This document shows, in pieces, positions 7,732-18,553 of a DNA stretch of 43,029 nucleotides (the stretch's first letter is position 1; the number at the start of each line of letters is the position of its first letter). The stretch comes from Veillonella caviae (GTDB taxonomy: Bacteria > Bacillota > Negativicutes > Veillonellales > Veillonellaceae): the NCBI RefSeq assembly GCF_003992125.1, contig NZ_RQUY01000018.1:1-43029 (forward strand), given 5' to 3'. The notes beneath the pieces are model-generated. The model saw only the letters and a list, made by a program, of their open reading frames with translations. It was not told the DNA's origin and searched no databases. A program made the translations under genes and the position numbers.

Positions 7732-9378
7732 TTATAATGTAGAGTGAGCTTCGTATTCACCGAATACTTCACGTAATACATTACAAATTTCACCCAAAGT
7801 AGCATATGTTTTAACTGCTGCAAGAATTAGAGGCATTAAGTTAACGTTTTCGTCAGCTGCACCTTTTTTCAATTCTGCAAGAGCTGCATCAACTGCTGCT
7901 TGATCACGTTCTGCACGAACAGCTTGAGTTTTTTTGGATTGGTTTACACCAACGGAAGCGTCAACGCGAAGCAAGTCTTTTGGAGCTTCTTCTTCTACTT
8001 GGAATTTGTTAACACCTACGATTGTACGTAAGCCAGATTCAACTTCCATTTGCCATTTGTAAGCAGATTCTTGGATTTCTTTTTGGATGTAGCCTTTTTC
8101 GATTGCTACTACAGCGCCGCCCATTTCATCGATTTTTTTGATGTATTCCATAGCTTCGTCATAGATAGCATTTGTCATAGCTTCTACGTAGTAGGAACCA
8201 CCCAATGGGTCAACTACGTCAGCCAAACCAGATTCATAAGCCACGATTTGTTGTGTACGAAGTGCTACTTGTACAGATGCTTCTGTAGGAAGAGCCAATG
8301 CTTCGTCGCGAGAGTTAGTATGTAAGGATTGAGTACCACCCATTACAGCTGCAGCAGTTTGTAATGCTACACGAACGATGTTGTTATCAACTTGTTGAGC
8401 TGTCAACATAGAACCTGCTGTTTGAGTATGTACACGGAGCATCATGGATTTTGGTTTTTTAGCACCAAAACGTTCTTTCATGATAGTCGCCCATAAACGA
8501 CGGGATGCACGGAATTTTGCAACTTCTTCAAGTACATTGTTATGTGCATTCCAGAAGAAGGACAAGCGACCAGCAAATGTATCAACATCAAGACCAGCTT
8601 TCAAAGCTGCTTCTACATATGCGATACCGTCAGCAATCGTAAATGCGATTTCTTGAGCTGCTGTAGAACCTGCTTCACGAATATGGTAACCAGAGATGGA
8701 AATTGTATTCCATTTTGGAACGTATTGAGAGCAATATTCGAAGATATTAGTAATCAAACGCATAGATGGTTTTGGAGGGAAAATGTATGTACCACGAGCT
8801 GCGTATTCTTTCAAAATATCATTTTGAATAGTACCTTTCAATTCTGTAGAAGGTACGCCTTGTTTTTCAGCTACTGCAATGTACATTGCCAACAAAACGG
8901 ATGCTGGAGCGTTGATTGTCATAGATGTAGAAACTTTACCGAGATCGATACCGTCGAACAAAATTTCCATATCTTTCAAGGAGTCGATAGCAACCCCTAC
9001 TTTACCAACTTCACCTTCTGCCATTACATCATCAGAGTCATAACCGATTTGTGTAGGCAAGTCGAATGCACAGGAAAGACCTGTCGCACCGGATTCGATA
9101 AGGTAACGATAACGTTTGTTGGATTCTTCCGCTGTTGCAAAGCCTGCATACATACGCATTGTCCAAAAACGACCGCGGTACATAGTAGGTTGAACACCTC
9201 GAGTATATGGGAATTCGCCAGGCATTCCCAAATCGCGTTCGTAATCAAAGCCTTCGATGTCTACTGGAGTGTAAACACGATTATATTTCAAATTTTGACG
9301 CTCTGGAGTTTTCGCAGATTTTTCGTCACAAAGTTTATTGTACTCAGCAATTTGGGCTTTAAGGTTTTCGTAAGCCAT
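7732..9378 (-). CDS. mcmA: Methylmalonyl-CoA mutase large, catalytic subunit
   Basis: This 548-residue TIM-barrel mutase subunit has no B12 domain of its own; that is supplied by the next gene. Recognisable blocks are [95 protein letters not shown] and [29 protein letters not shown], all typical of the catalytic domain. The reaction is succinyl-CoA to methylmalonyl-CoA through adenosylcobalamin radical chemistry. It lies 28 bp after the CoA-transferase gene. Length matches the two-subunit mutases (about 550 residues). Confidence 0.97.
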   Translation of the reverse strand: MAYENLKAQIAEYNKLCDEKSAKTPERQNLKYNRVYTPVDIEGFDYERDLGMPGEFPYTRGVQPTMYRGRFWTMRMYAGFATAEESNKRYRYLIESGATGLSCAFDLPTQIGYDSDDVMAEGEVGKVGVAIDSLKDMEILFDGIDLGKVSTSMTINAPASVLLAMYIAVAEKQGVPSTELKGTIQNDILKEYAARGTYIFPPKPSMRLITNIFEYCSQYVPKWNTISISGYHIREAGSTAAQEIAFTIADGIAYVEAALKAGLDVDTFAGRLSFFWNAHNNVLEEVAKFRASRRLWATIMKERFGAKKPKSMMLRVHTQTAGSMLTAQQVDNNIVRVALQTAAAVMGGTQSLHTNSRDEALALPTEASVQVALRTQQIVAYESGLADVVDPLGGSYYVEAMTNAIYDEAMEYIKKIDEMGGAVVAIEKGYIQKEIQESAYKWQMEVESGLRTIVGVNKFQVEEEAPKDLLRVDASVGVNQSKKTQAVRAERDQAAVDAALAELKKGAADENVNLMPLILAAVKTYATLGEICNVLREVFGEYEAHSTL

Positions 9379-9406
9379 GTTTTCATCATCCTCCTAAAAA
9401 AACAGG

Positions 9407-10912
9407 TTATTTTTTCATGCTTCCAGTATCTGTGAAGCGTTTATGCCAAGAAAGAGCTTCGTCAAGCAACATTGGTGTATGGGCATTCTTTGTTGCTGCT
9501 AATGCTTTTTCTAGGTATTCAGTTAACATAGGTTTGTAATCAGGGTGTGCACATTTTTCAATAATCAAACGTGCTCTTTCCACTGGGCTTAAACCACGGC
9601 AATCAGCTACGCCTTGTTCTGTACAGAAAATCATTGTGTCATGTTCTGTATGATCCACATGAGATACAAATGGAACGATAGAACTAATGTCGCCGCCTTT
9701 TGCTACAGAATTAGTACAGAAGATTGTAAGATATGCACTACGTGCAAAATCACCAGATCCACCTACACCATTCATCATTTTAGACCCCATAATATGAGTG
9801 GAGTTTACATTGCCAAGAATATCAAATTCGATAGCGGTATTCATGGCAATAACACCTAAACGACGAGCAATGCCAGGGTTATTAGATAATTCTTGAGGAC
9901 GAAGAATAATTTTCTTACGATACTCATCAATATTATCATAGAATCGTTTTAATCCATCTGGAGAAGGACTCAATGCCGTACCGGAACATACTGTAACTTT
10001 TCCAGCATCGATAAGATCAAACATACCATCTTGGATTACTTCTGTATATATAGATAAGTTTGTGAAAGGACCTTGTGCTAAACCACTAATTACTGCATTA
10101 GCTACAGAACCCACACCAGATTGTAATGGAAGCAAGTTTTCAGGCAAGCGGCCTTCTTTAATTTCATTTTCAAAGAATTTAATTAAATGTTGGCTCATTG
10201 CTTTTGCATCATCATCAATTGGCGCTAATGGTCTAGTTGTGTCAGGGATATCACAAGCTACGATAGCTACAATTTTGTCTGGGTCACAAGGAATTGCATC
10301 TGTACCAATTCGATCCCCTGCAGCTTCCAACGGAATTGGTTTTCTGAAAGGAGGGTCTAATGGCTCATAGATATCATGCATACCTACCAAAGACAATGGT
10401 TGAGACACATTCACTTCTACAATTACCTTTTTAGCTTGACTCACAAATGTTGGTGAGTTGCCTACTGATGTAGTAGGTACGATGGAGCCATCTTCATTAA
10501 CTTGTACAGCCTCGATAATCGCCACATCTAAATCACCAAAGAAACCATAGCGAACATTTTGAGCCATTTCACTTAAGTGCATGTCAATGTATTTCATATG
10601 TCCACTATTCAATGCTTTTCGCGTATCCCCATTTGTTTGATATGGGAATCGACGATTAATACCGCCTACACGAGTTAATGCTCCGTCTGCTTCATCGCCT
10701 ACAGAAGCACCTGTCCACAAATCAATTTTGAATGGTTCCGTTTCCATTCGTTTAGCCAATGCTAAAGGAACAGCTTTTGCATATCCAGATGGAGTAAAGC
10801 CGGAAATACCAACCTTATCATTTGGATTAATGACTTTTGCTGCTTCGTCAGCAGAGACAATTTTACCTTGGAGGGCCGCAGATTTTACGCGGTCTTTGAT
10901 GTCTATCATCAT
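9407..10912 (-). CDS. Acetyl-CoA hydrolase/CoA-transferase family, probably succinate/propionyl-CoA CoA-transferase
   Basis: The product has about 501 residues and is a class I CoA-transferase of the acetyl-CoA hydrolase/transferase group. The catalytic Glu is expected in MNTAIEFDILGNVNSTHI, and the glycine-rich CoA loop is in GVGGSGDFARSA. Being first in an operon for mutase, epimerase and decarboxylase, it most likely moves CoA from propionyl-CoA to succinate, closing the cycle. Acetyl-CoA:succinate transfer is an alternative. The frame is open further upstream, but GAAGGAG sits 6 nt before the ATG at 10,912, which I choose; ATG 10,909 is also possible. Confidence 0.92.
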   Translation of the reverse strand: MMIDIKDRVKSAALQGKIVSADEAAKVINPNDKVGISGFTPSGYAKAVPLALAKRMETEPFKIDLWTGASVGDEADGALTRVGGINRRFPYQTNGDTRKALNSGHMKYIDMHLSEMAQNVRYGFFGDLDVAIIEAVQVNEDGSIVPTTSVGNSPTFVSQAKKVIVEVNVSQPLSLVGMHDIYEPLDPPFRKPIPLEAAGDRIGTDAIPCDPDKIVAIVACDIPDTTRPLAPIDDDAKAMSQHLIKFFENEIKEGRLPENLLPLQSGVGSVANAVISGLAQGPFTNLSIYTEVIQDGMFDLIDAGKVTVCSGTALSPSPDGLKRFYDNIDEYRKKIILRPQELSNNPGIARRLGVIAMNTAIEFDILGNVNSTHIMGSKMMNGVGGSGDFARSAYLTIFCTNSVAKGGDISSIVPFVSHVDHTEHDTMIFCTEQGVADCRGLSPVERARLIIEKCAHPDYKPMLTEYLEKALAATKNAHTPMLLDEALSWHKRFTDTGSMKK

Positions 10913-10990
10913 AACCATCTCCTTCAATTAAGAATCATTGTTAAACGACAGTTAATCTCTTGGTTTAGATTTCTTCCTTAAACCGAATTC

Positions 10991-11019
10991 ATCGTATTCC
11001 CTTTGCAAATTATTGTCAA
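10991..11019 (-). promoter_or_regulatory. Sigma-70-type promoter of the succinate-to-propionate operon
   Basis: On the minus strand a perfect -35 box TTGACA (complement of 11,014-11,019) is followed after exactly 17 bp by TACGAT (complement of 10,991-10,996), which matches TATAAT at four of six positions. Transcription would start near 10,984, giving a leader of about 70 nt before the ATG at 10,912. No other strong promoter is evident until the hairpin after mmdB, which supports one long transcript. Confidence 0.7.
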
Positions 11020-11302
11020 CTTATATGCATAAAATGTATTTTTTACCACACAACCACTATGCATTATGACTAAAAGTCATCAATATTGCACTTTAGGAAT
11101 AAGTTTTATTCACATCGTTATAACCGTCAGGAATCATCGATATAGTGTCATATGTTGATAATATTCTAGTAAATCGATAGTTACCTATACAGTATATTGA
11201 TTTACATCAATTACCATCTACTAGTTTTTAGATAATTAAGAGTCATAAAATTTTAAATTGTTTAATATCTTTCAATTATGATTGATTTAATAATGTTTAG
11301 AT

Positions 11303-11367
11303 ATACAAAAACCGATTTTCCAAACTATCGATATGATACTCATATGACTAACTTTAGAAAATCGGTT
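11303..11367 (-). terminator. Long nested hairpin terminator after the O-antigen-ligase-like gene
   Basis: An 11-bp perfect outer stem, AACCGATTTTC (11,310-11,320) with GAAAATCGGTT (11,357-11,367), encloses a second inverted repeat, ATATGA (11,331-11,336) with TCATAT (11,340-11,345) around TAC. Read on the minus strand, the outer stem runs into TTTTTGTATAT. It lies 71 bp past the stop codon at 11,439 and probably ends the tig-to-ligase gene block. The nested inner palindrome is unusual for a plain terminator. Confidence 0.6.
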
Positions 11368-11438
11368 AACTACTACACAATCTACAGCCCTACTTCAGAT
11401 ATACGTAGATTACACCATATTATTAAATTTTATTATTA

Positions 11439-12695
11439 TCACTTTGTATTAAAATGCACTTTCCCAAAAGCCCCTACAAGACCTATCAACTGCCAAAATA
11501 CGATGGTCACTTGATGACTATAAAGTTCAAAATCTGATAAACCACTGACTAGAACAGCCACTACTAACGCACCTACCCCAATCTGTGCAGCTTGACGGAA
11601 TATATCTCCTTGTAATCGTATAGATGTATATACATGTCCAAACAGCACGCCTAAAAAAGATACTAGTCCTAGAACACCAGCCTCTGCCAATATATTGAGA
11701 TATAAATTATGTGCATGATACATGAGAATATGAGGCCCTTGAATATAGTAGTTATAATCGGGATAGACTAAAAAAAAGGTATTCCAGCCAATACCAAAAA
11801 TAGGATGCGCCCGTACGATATACAAAGTACTATCCCACAACGCCCATCGAAGATCTGTCGATGTATCTTGGCCTTGGAAAATAGACCATAATCGAGATGC
11901 GATTTCCCCCTCATAACAGTACAGAATTAATGGTACCGCTAGTAAGGACCAAAATAACCGCCGTTCCACAAATATAGCCCAGTAAAGAATCATCGCACAA
12001 AAGCTAATCCAAATACCTCTAGAATATGTTAACAACATAGTAACAAAGAGAATAGCAAAAATGGGAATCATCATTAATGCATCTTGTCTTCGTTTATTCG
12101 CTTGAGCGCCCATACCTTGTGGTACTTTTACATAGACCAAAATATAACTAATCACTACACTAAGTATCATCAACAAATAGGCTCCTAATAAATTAGGATT
12201 CATCAATGTAGATGCCATACGGCGTTTTAATTTTGGAAATTGCGCTGCATCTACCCATTCCTTCATATGCATATTAGGAACAAATATATATTGATAGATA
12301 CCAATCACACACACTAGAAATGCAGTTCCTAACATACATTGAATAAAATATTTCCATTGTTTTGGCGTCGTTATATAGGTACGTACCAAATAATACATCC
12401 CCCCACCAGCGACGATTTGATAAAACCAACTCATCAGGGACCATTGCCAATGTTCTGATAGTAGCGCAGTCAATCCAGTCCATACTACAAAGAACATAAC
12501 AGACCAAGATAAATAGCCTGTCGGTAAACTTAGACGACCTCGCCTCAGTAAATCTATAATGGCCGCAACAATGGCAATCCACAGTAGTACATCCCCTACC
12601 ATTGGCTGTAATGGCATGGCAATGACAATACCATAAATAAGGCGCTCAATATAAAATCTTAATTTATTTTCTGTAGGAAATAATGAGTGTTCCAT
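11439..12695 (-). CDS. O-antigen ligase/polymerase-like membrane protein (Wzy/WaaL superfamily)
   Basis: This 418-residue protein has about ten to twelve hydrophobic segments. A large periplasmic loop near residues 255-315 contains DLRWALWDSTLYIVRAHPIFGIGWNTF and HAHNLYLNILAEAGVLGL, both typical of the O-antigen ligase/polymerase fold. Members polymerise or attach O-antigen or other glycans at the outer face of the inner membrane. This fits a lipopolysaccharide-bearing diderm, but substrate and exact activity are unknown, and no other glycan genes are next to it. It begins 9 bp after folC, behind AGGTGG. Confidence 0.8.
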   Translation of the reverse strand: MEHSLFPTENKLRFYIERLIYGIVIAMPLQPMVGDVLLWIAIVAAIIDLLRRGRLSLPTGYLSWSVMFFVVWTGLTALLSEHWQWSLMSWFYQIVAGGGMYYLVRTYITTPKQWKYFIQCMLGTAFLVCVIGIYQYIFVPNMHMKEWVDAAQFPKLKRRMASTLMNPNLLGAYLLMILSVVISYILVYVKVPQGMGAQANKRRQDALMMIPIFAILFVTMLLTYSRGIWISFCAMILYWAIFVERRLFWSLLAVPLILYCYEGEIASRLWSIFQGQDTSTDLRWALWDSTLYIVRAHPIFGIGWNTFFLVYPDYNYYIQGPHILMYHAHNLYLNILAEAGVLGLVSFLGVLFGHVYTSIRLQGDIFRQAAQIGVGALVVAVLVSGLSDFELYSHQVTIVFWQLIGLVGAFGKVHFNTK

Positions 12696-12704
12696 ACGTC
12701 CACC

Positions 12705-14012
12705 TTAGTGGCCCATATGGTTTTGTAACCAGGACCGAGCTTCACCCAAGATATAAAGCGAACCACAAACAACGATAGTATCCCCACTTTGTGTATTTTT
12801 TAGAGCTAATTCTAATGCCTCCCCTACAGAGTCTGCTGTTTGTGCCACTACAGATGGTACAGTCTGTCTCACTACTGTCACCAATTGTTCTGGTGTTTCA
12901 GTACGCGGTGTTGGTGCAGCTACAGTTATAACGGTATCATTAGTCCGTACTACTTCCTTAATAATCCCCGCTTCGTCTTTATCTTTTAAAATAGCCAACA
13001 CGATGGTTTTAGGTTTATCTTGATATAACTCTTGATATGTCATATTAAAAGCTTCTGCACCGGCAGCATTATGCGCTCCATCAAAAATAAACTGTCGATT
13101 TAAGACTCGTTTAATCTCAAATCGGCCTGCCCATGTGGCACGAGCAAAACCTTCACGCATAGTTTCTTCACTAATCGCACTCTCATTAATCATCAATAAT
13201 CGTACTGCTTGTAACGCACAAGAGAGATTTACCGCTTGATGGATACCCGGCATGGTGGTAAACAACATGGCAGGGGCCGCATTATCAGCGCTAACAGTAA
13301 TCATTTGACCACCTGTAACAGCACTGCGGCTATCAACACCAAATTTCTTATTAAATACATAGAGAGGTGCCTGTTTATCCTTCGCTATATCTTCAATAAT
13401 GCGCAATGGCGCATCTTGAGCCGCCGTAATGACTGGTACACCCTCTTTTATAATGCCACCCTTATGCCTTGCAATGTCTTCTACTGTATCTCCGCAATAA
13501 GCTTGATGATCTAATGTCACATTTGTGATGACCGATACTACAGGCTTAACAACATTAGTGGAGTCTAACAAGCCGCCTAATCCAACTTCTACAACGGCAT
13601 AGTCAACACCTTGCTCTTTGAAAAACAACAGGGCCGCCGCTGTAAGAATTTCAAATTGTGTTGGCGCTTCAATCCCCTTTGCAACACAAGTATCTACGGC
13701 CGATTTAATTTTACCGATAAGTTCCCCAAATGCGGCTTCACTAATTTGAGCATCATTAATTTGAATACGCTCTGTATATGATTCAAGGTGAGGCGATATA
13801 AACCGCCCCACCCGTAATCCACTAGTAAACAGAGCATACGAAATATAAGTGGTTACTGAACCTTTGCCATTTGTACCTGCTACATGAACAATCTTATACG
13901 CCTCTTCAGGATGATCTAAGGCTGTCATTAATGCTTTGATACGATCAAGGCCTGGTTTAATCCCAAAGGACGATGTAGATTCAAGGTAGGTTAAAGCTTC
14001 TTCGTATGTCAT
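12705..14012 (-). CDS. folC: Folylpolyglutamate synthase/dihydrofolate synthase
   Basis: This 435-residue Mur-ligase-fold enzyme adds glutamate to folates (and may make dihydrofolate from dihydropteroate). The ATP-binding P-loop VAGTNGKGSVTTY is near residue 45. Downstream are SPHLESYTERIQIND (FolC signature), VVEVGLGGLLDSTNVV, TNVTLDHQAYCGDT and FDGAHNAAG, the last being the FolC C-domain motif. Length is usual. It sits 9 bp after valS with an AGGAGG ribosome binding site, a pairing that is common in Firmicutes. Confidence 0.95.
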   Translation of the reverse strand: MTYEEALTYLESTSSFGIKPGLDRIKALMTALDHPEEAYKIVHVAGTNGKGSVTTYISYALFTSGLRVGRFISPHLESYTERIQINDAQISEAAFGELIGKIKSAVDTCVAKGIEAPTQFEILTAAALLFFKEQGVDYAVVEVGLGGLLDSTNVVKPVVSVITNVTLDHQAYCGDTVEDIARHKGGIIKEGVPVITAAQDAPLRIIEDIAKDKQAPLYVFNKKFGVDSRSAVTGGQMITVSADNAAPAMLFTTMPGIHQAVNLSCALQAVRLLMINESAISEETMREGFARATWAGRFEIKRVLNRQFIFDGAHNAAGAEAFNMTYQELYQDKPKTIVLAILKDKDEAGIIKEVVRTNDTVITVAAPTPRTETPEQLVTVVRQTVPSVVAQTADSVGEALELALKNTQSGDTIVVCGSLYILGEARSWLQNHMGH

Positions 14013-14021
14013 ATAAACCTC

Positions 14022-16679
14022 CTATAAGGTTTTCAAGAACTCTTCCCGTTCTAACAACGCTTGTTGTTTTTGTTTATACTCTTCCAATTTTTCTTTTTCT
14101 TTTTCCACTACTGCTTTTGGTGCTTTAGCAAGGAAACCTTCGTTATTTAATTTACCTTCTAAACGAGCGATTTCTTTCTGCATTTGTACCTTTTCTTTCG
14201 CAATACGTTCCTTCTCTTTATCTGCATCAATAAGATCTTTCAAGAGAAGATATACTTCCATGCCATTAACAACTGTAACAGTAGCATTGTCTGGTTTGCT
14301 ATCAGTAATACCTAAAACAGTTACTTTTTCAGCCCATGCAAGGGTTACGAAATAATCGCTATGATTAGCAACCGCATTTGCAATAGATTCATCTGTAGGC
14401 GCTACAATGACTTCGGCTTTTTTACCTAATGGTACATTCATTTCAGCGCGCATATTGCGAATCCCTTTGATAGCATCCATCATAATTTCCATTTGACGTG
14501 CTGATTCATCAAGGTTGGTGAAAGCTATCGCTTCTGGCCATTTAGCAACGACGATACTGTCCCCTTCGTGTGGTAAATGTTGCCAAATATGTTCTGTAAC
14601 GAATGGCATAAATGGATGTAACAATTCGAGCATATGACGCAAAATTGTTACCAATAAATATTGTACGGTACGACGATCACGTTCATTATTATCGCTATAT
14701 AAACGTGGTTTTGCCAATTCTATATACCAGTCACAGTATGTATTCCAAATGAAATCATACACAGAGCTTGCCGCTTCACCTAACTCAAATTTGTCAAGGT
14801 TAGCAGTAATACTTGCTACTGTTTCATTGTATTTAGCAATGATCCATTTATCTGCCAATGTAAGGTCTGATTCGGTTGGTTCAAAGTTTTCATCATAATT
14901 CGTCAAATTCATAAGAACGAATTTAGAAGCATTCCAAATTTTATTAGCAAAATTGCGATTTGCCTCTACTCGTTCCATATAGAAACGCATATCATTACCT
15001 GGTGTATTACCTGTTACTAATGTAAAGCGTAATGCATCAGCACCGTATTCATCAATAACCTCTAATGGGTTAATACCATTGCCAAGGGATTTACTCATTT
15101 TACGGCCTTGGCTGTCACGAACAAGTCCATGGATAAATACATGTTTGAATGGAATTTCATGTTCAAATTCAAGAGCCATGAAAATCATACGAGCTACCCA
15201 GAAGAAAATAATGTCATAACCAGTAACAAGAACACTAGTTGGATACCATTGTTTTAATTCTGCTGTTTGCTCAGGCCATCCCATAGTAGCAAATGGCCAT
15301 AAACCAGAACTAAACCATGTATCTAGAACGTCTGGATCCTGTGTAACCGCACCGTGGCAATGAGGGCATTCCGTAATATCTTCACGACTAACGATGGTTT
15401 CCCCACAATTATCACAGTACCAAGCAGGAATACGATGTCCCCACCACAATTGACGAGAAATCGTCCAGTCGCGGATATTTTCTAACCAGTTTACATAGGT
15501 TTTTGTAAAGCGTTCTGGAACGAACTGAACTTCACCTTCTTTAACGACTTTTAATGCTGGTTCAGCCAAAGGTTTCATATCAACGAACCATTGCTTAGAA
15601 ACCATAGGTTCAATAATTGTTTTACAACGAGAACAATGACCTACTGCATGATCATGATCTTCCACTTTTTCTAGTAAACCTAACTCATCTAATGCAGCTA
15701 CTACTTGTTTGCGCGCTTCTTCCCGTGTTAAACCACTAAATTTACCAGCTCCATCATTCATAGTTGCATCATTATTCATAACAACGATAGATTCCAAGTT
15801 ATGACGTTGTCCCATTTCAAAGTCATTAGGGTCATGGGCTGGTGTAATTTTTACGCAACCGGTACCAAAGCTAGCATCTACATAGTCATCAGCTATAACA
15901 GGAATTTCGCGATTCACAAATGGCAATACTAATTTTTTACCAATTAAGTCCTGATATCGTTTATCCTCTGGATTTACAGCCACTGCTACGTCACCAAACA
16001 TCGTTTCAGGGCGGGTCGTAGCAATGATAACAAAGCGATTATCCTCACCCTTAACAGGATATTTAATATGCCATAAATGACCATGTTCCTCTTCATGGTC
16101 TACTTCTACATCAGATAAAGCTGTTGCACAACGAGGGCACCAGTTAATGATGCGTTCCCCACGGTAAATAAGCCCTTTTTCATAGAGACTAACAAAAACC
16201 TCTCTCACTGCATGATAGTAACCATCGTCCAATGTAAATCGCTCGCGATCCCAGTCACAAGATGCACCAAGACTCCGAATTTGTTTTACAATGGTATCGC
16301 CATACTCTTTTTTCCAATCCCATACGCGTTCTACGAATTTTTCACGACCTAAATCATGGCGAGATTTACCTTCACTTTTTGCTAGCATCTCTTCTACTTT
16401 GATTTGCGTAGCAATACCAGCATGATCCGTACCAGGCATCCACAATACATTATACCCTTGCATGCGTTTAAAACGGATCAAAATGTCTTGTAATGTATTG
16501 TCTAGTGCGTGTCCCATATGCAACATGCCTGTTACATTTGGAGGTGGCAATACAATGCTAAATGGCTCTTTATTAGTATCCACTTCTTCGTGAAAGTATC
16601 CTTGATTTTCCCAATAGGAATACCATTTACTTTCAATCTCACCAGGATTATAGGTGGTTAAATTTTCGTAGGTTTTCAT
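14022..16679 (-). CDS. valS: Valyl-tRNA synthetase
   Basis: This 885-residue class Ia aminoacyl-tRNA synthetase has the HIGH-type signature HMGH in [20 protein letters not shown] near residue 55 and the KMSKS loop in [13 protein letters not shown] near residue 525. An editing domain ([13 protein letters not shown]) and zinc-type CPRC/CSRC/CPHC clusters are present. The anticodon domain follows, with a C-terminal coiled coil rich in Lys and Glu (residues about 815-885) typical of ValRS. No T-box leader is seen directly upstream; the gene is 22 bp from tatC, so it is expressed within the operon. Confidence 0.98.
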   Translation of the reverse strand: MKTYENLTTYNPGEIESKWYSYWENQGYFHEEVDTNKEPFSIVLPPPNVTGMLHMGHALDNTLQDILIRFKRMQGYNVLWMPGTDHAGIATQIKVEEMLAKSEGKSRHDLGREKFVERVWDWKKEYGDTIVKQIRSLGASCDWDRERFTLDDGYYHAVREVFVSLYEKGLIYRGERIINWCPRCATALSDVEVDHEEEHGHLWHIKYPVKGEDNRFVIIATTRPETMFGDVAVAVNPEDKRYQDLIGKKLVLPFVNREIPVIADDYVDASFGTGCVKITPAHDPNDFEMGQRHNLESIVVMNNDATMNDGAGKFSGLTREEARKQVVAALDELGLLEKVEDHDHAVGHCSRCKTIIEPMVSKQWFVDMKPLAEPALKVVKEGEVQFVPERFTKTYVNWLENIRDWTISRQLWWGHRIPAWYCDNCGETIVSREDITECPHCHGAVTQDPDVLDTWFSSGLWPFATMGWPEQTAELKQWYPTSVLVTGYDIIFFWVARMIFMALEFEHEIPFKHVFIHGLVRDSQGRKMSKSLGNGINPLEVIDEYGADALRFTLVTGNTPGNDMRFYMERVEANRNFANKIWNASKFVLMNLTNYDENFEPTESDLTLADKWIIAKYNETVASITANLDKFELGEAASSVYDFIWNTYCDWYIELAKPRLYSDNNERDRRTVQYLLVTILRHMLELLHPFMPFVTEHIWQHLPHEGDSIVVAKWPEAIAFTNLDESARQMEIMMDAIKGIRNMRAEMNVPLGKKAEVIVAPTDESIANAVANHSDYFVTLAWAEKVTVLGITDSKPDNATVTVVNGMEVYLLLKDLIDADKEKERIAKEKVQMQKEIARLEGKLNNEGFLAKAPKAVVEKEKEKLEEYKQKQQALLEREEFLKTL

Positions 16680-16701
16680 CGTTCCTCCTAAAAGTATGTA
16701 C

Positions 16702-17580
16702 TTAACGTTTCATCACTTTTGCTAATACAAAGAGGCTCGTTTCATAGAGCAAAATCATAGGTAATGCAATCATAGTTTGAGAGAACATATCCGGTGTTGG
16801 AGATATCACTGCACCTATGATAAAAGCAAGTAATATAAATATTTTACGTTTAGATTTTAAAAATTGGGATGTAATTAAATTGAAATATCCCATAATAATT
16901 ATAATCAGTGGTAATTCGAAGATAAAGCCAAAAGGCAACACAAAGGACAATACAAAATCCAAGTATTGTCCTATGGAAAACATCGGCTGTAGCTCATTAG
17001 TAGCAAATCCCATAAAGAAAGTGACTGCTGCAGGCAGAACCAAAGTATAAGAAAATATAATGCCTACAGCAAATAATACAATAGCTATTGGCAAAACCCA
17101 ATTAGAAATATATTTTTCTTTAACTGTCAGTGCAGGCTTTACAAAGGCCCAAATTTGATACAAGATAATCGGCGCGGCCATAATAAAGCCCCCTACAATA
17201 GACACCTTCATATAGGTAAAAAATGCCTCTGTAGGACGCATATAATATAGTTTACCGGCTGGTGCCAATAAAATTTCTAAAATAAAATCTATATAATAAT
17301 AAGCAATACCTGTACCGATAATGATGGATACAAAAGCAATGATAATACGTGTGCGCAGTTCAGATAAATGACCTACTAAGGACAATTGTGCCGCTTCATC
17401 CATCATTTTCTGTTCCATTTCTGTATATACAGGGCTATCATCTATTGGCTCAGTAGAAATCACTGCATATCGTTGTTGTTCTTCCTCTTGTTCTCTGGCG
17501 CGCCGTTTTTGTCTCACTACACTATCAAAAGAAGGTTTCTTTATGGGATATTCGAAATCTTTCGGTTCGAAGGCCTCCAT
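16702..17580 (-). CDS. tatC: Twin-arginine translocase subunit TatC with a long N-terminal extension
   Basis: This 292-residue protein has a canonical TatC core of six membrane helices starting at about residue 68 with [17 protein letters not shown], which contains the conserved HLxELR signal-binding motif. [19 protein letters not shown] and [17 protein letters not shown]-type segments follow. TatC recognises twin-arginine signal peptides of folded exported proteins. The first 65 residues are charged, Glu/Arg-rich and not part of the usual fold. No tatA or tatB gene is visible in this window. The stop of the polyprenyl synthase gene is 1 bp away, which indicates coupling. Confidence 0.93.
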   Translation of the reverse strand: MEAFEPKDFEYPIKKPSFDSVVRQKRRAREQEEEQQRYAVISTEPIDDSPVYTEMEQKMMDEAAQLSLVGHLSELRTRIIIAFVSIIIGTGIAYYYIDFILEILLAPAGKLYYMRPTEAFFTYMKVSIVGGFIMAAPIILYQIWAFVKPALTVKEKYISNWVLPIAIVLFAVGIIFSYTLVLPAAVTFFMGFATNELQPMFSIGQYLDFVLSFVLPFGFIFELPLIIIIMGYFNLITSQFLKSKRKIFILLAFIIGAVISPTPDMFSQTMIALPMILLYETSLFVLAKVMKR

Positions 17581-17581
17581 A

Positions 17582-18553
17582 TTATACCTTTCTATCTGCT
17601 AAATTTTGAACAGCTAGCACTAAAAACTCCTTGCCGTCAAAATCGCGTACATTTGCTAATGCTGTTAAAGCATCTTGGCAGTATTTATCAGCTACTGCTA
17701 ATGTGTTATCAATACCACCTTGGGCAATAACATAGTCGATAATATCTTGTTCATTACCACCATGATTGAGATTTTTAATATCTGCTAACAATATATCACG
17801 ATTTGTGTCATTTACAATACTTAGCAATGGATATGTTAGTAGACCTTCCCGCAAATCATTACCTACCGGTTTACCTGTCGTATCTGATGTTTCTCGGTAG
17901 TCCATGATATCATCAGTAATTTGGAATGCCATACCTAAAGCATGACCATATTTTTTTAACTCTACGATCTCTGCATCTGACCACTTACCGAGTAAACCGC
18001 CTAACTCCATACAGCCTTCCATAAAGTCCGCCGTTTTCTTTTGTGTTTTTGTCATATAGCGTTCAATGCCTTGGTCGATACGGTATATATCTTCCATTTG
18101 CATAAATTCACCCTCTACAAGACAAGTAATAATATGAGAAAAAATCTTCAAATACCCCATATGCGGCATATCAGATACAATGCGGAACGCTTTGGCAAAT
18201 AAGTAATCACCACTTAGGATGGCTACTTTATTTCCCTTATGTTTATGAATCGTTTCTTCTCCACGACGGATTTCTGCCTGATCTAGTACATCATCATGAA
18301 TCAAAGTTGCCAAATGGAGCATTTCCACAGCTTCCGCAATTTTAATACGCTCCACCTCTACAGAATTCCCTGCATTAGCAATGAGCAAGCACAATTGTGC
18401 TCGCAATCGTTTGCCACCAGCCACCGACAACGGTCGAATCAATTCATTAAAATCTTCTGAACCAGTATGAAAAGATTCGGCAAGAGCGTTTTCTACGCCC
18501 TCTAAGTCGAGCGCAATCCGTTCCATCATATCGAATTGATTTGAGTGACTCAT
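17582..18553 (-). CDS. Polyprenyl diphosphate synthase (trans-isoprenyl chain elongation)
   Basis: This 323-residue all-helical prenyltransferase carries both Asp-rich motifs: LIHDDVLDQAEIRRG near residue 88 and FQITDDIMDYRETSDTTGKPVGNDLREG near residue 215. It elongates isopentenyl units to a long-chain diphosphate, probably for the menaquinone or another quinone side chain. The product length (heptaprenyl, octaprenyl or other) cannot be read reliably, so I give no symbol. Its ATG overlaps the yihA stop by 4 bp, indicating translational coupling. Confidence 0.88.
   Translation of the reverse strand: MSHSNQFDMMERIALDLEGVENALAESFHTGSEDFNELIRPLSVAGGKRLRAQLCLLIANAGNSVEVERIKIAEAVEMLHLATLIHDDVLDQAEIRRGEETIHKHKGNKVAILSGDYLFAKAFRIVSDMPHMGYLKIFSHIITCLVEGEFMQMEDIYRIDQGIERYMTKTQKKTADFMEGCMELGGLLGKWSDAEIVELKKYGHALGMAFQITDDIMDYRETSDTTGKPVGNDLREGLLTYPLLSIVNDTNRDILLADIKNLNHGGNEQDIIDYVIAQGGIDNTLAVADKYCQDALTALANVRDFDGKEFLVLAVQNLADRKV

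Larger units (their letters stand above)
10913..11438. other. Gene-free region of about 525 bp between the propionate operon and the O-antigen-ligase-like gene
   Basis: I find no supported gene here. It holds the propionate operon promoter (10,991-11,019) and its leader of roughly 70 nt. It also holds the terminator of the upstream gene block (11,303-11,367). The stretch between (about 11,020-11,300) is very AT-rich with no convincing open frame; it may carry further control sites that I cannot define. Confidence 0.7.

Noticed and set aside
8542-9435. Plus-strand open frame of 297 codons
   Set aside because: It is antisense to the conserved mutase large-subunit gene, is Cys/Phe/His-rich with no recognisable family, and lacks a ribosome binding site.
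11278-11514. Plus-strand open frame of 78 codons in the gene-free region
   Set aside because: It runs through the hairpin terminator and into the 3' end of the O-antigen-ligase-like gene, has biased Tyr/His composition and no convincing ribosome binding site.
16680-16701. T-box leader for valS
   Set aside because: The gap to tatC is only 22 bp, too short for a T-box.
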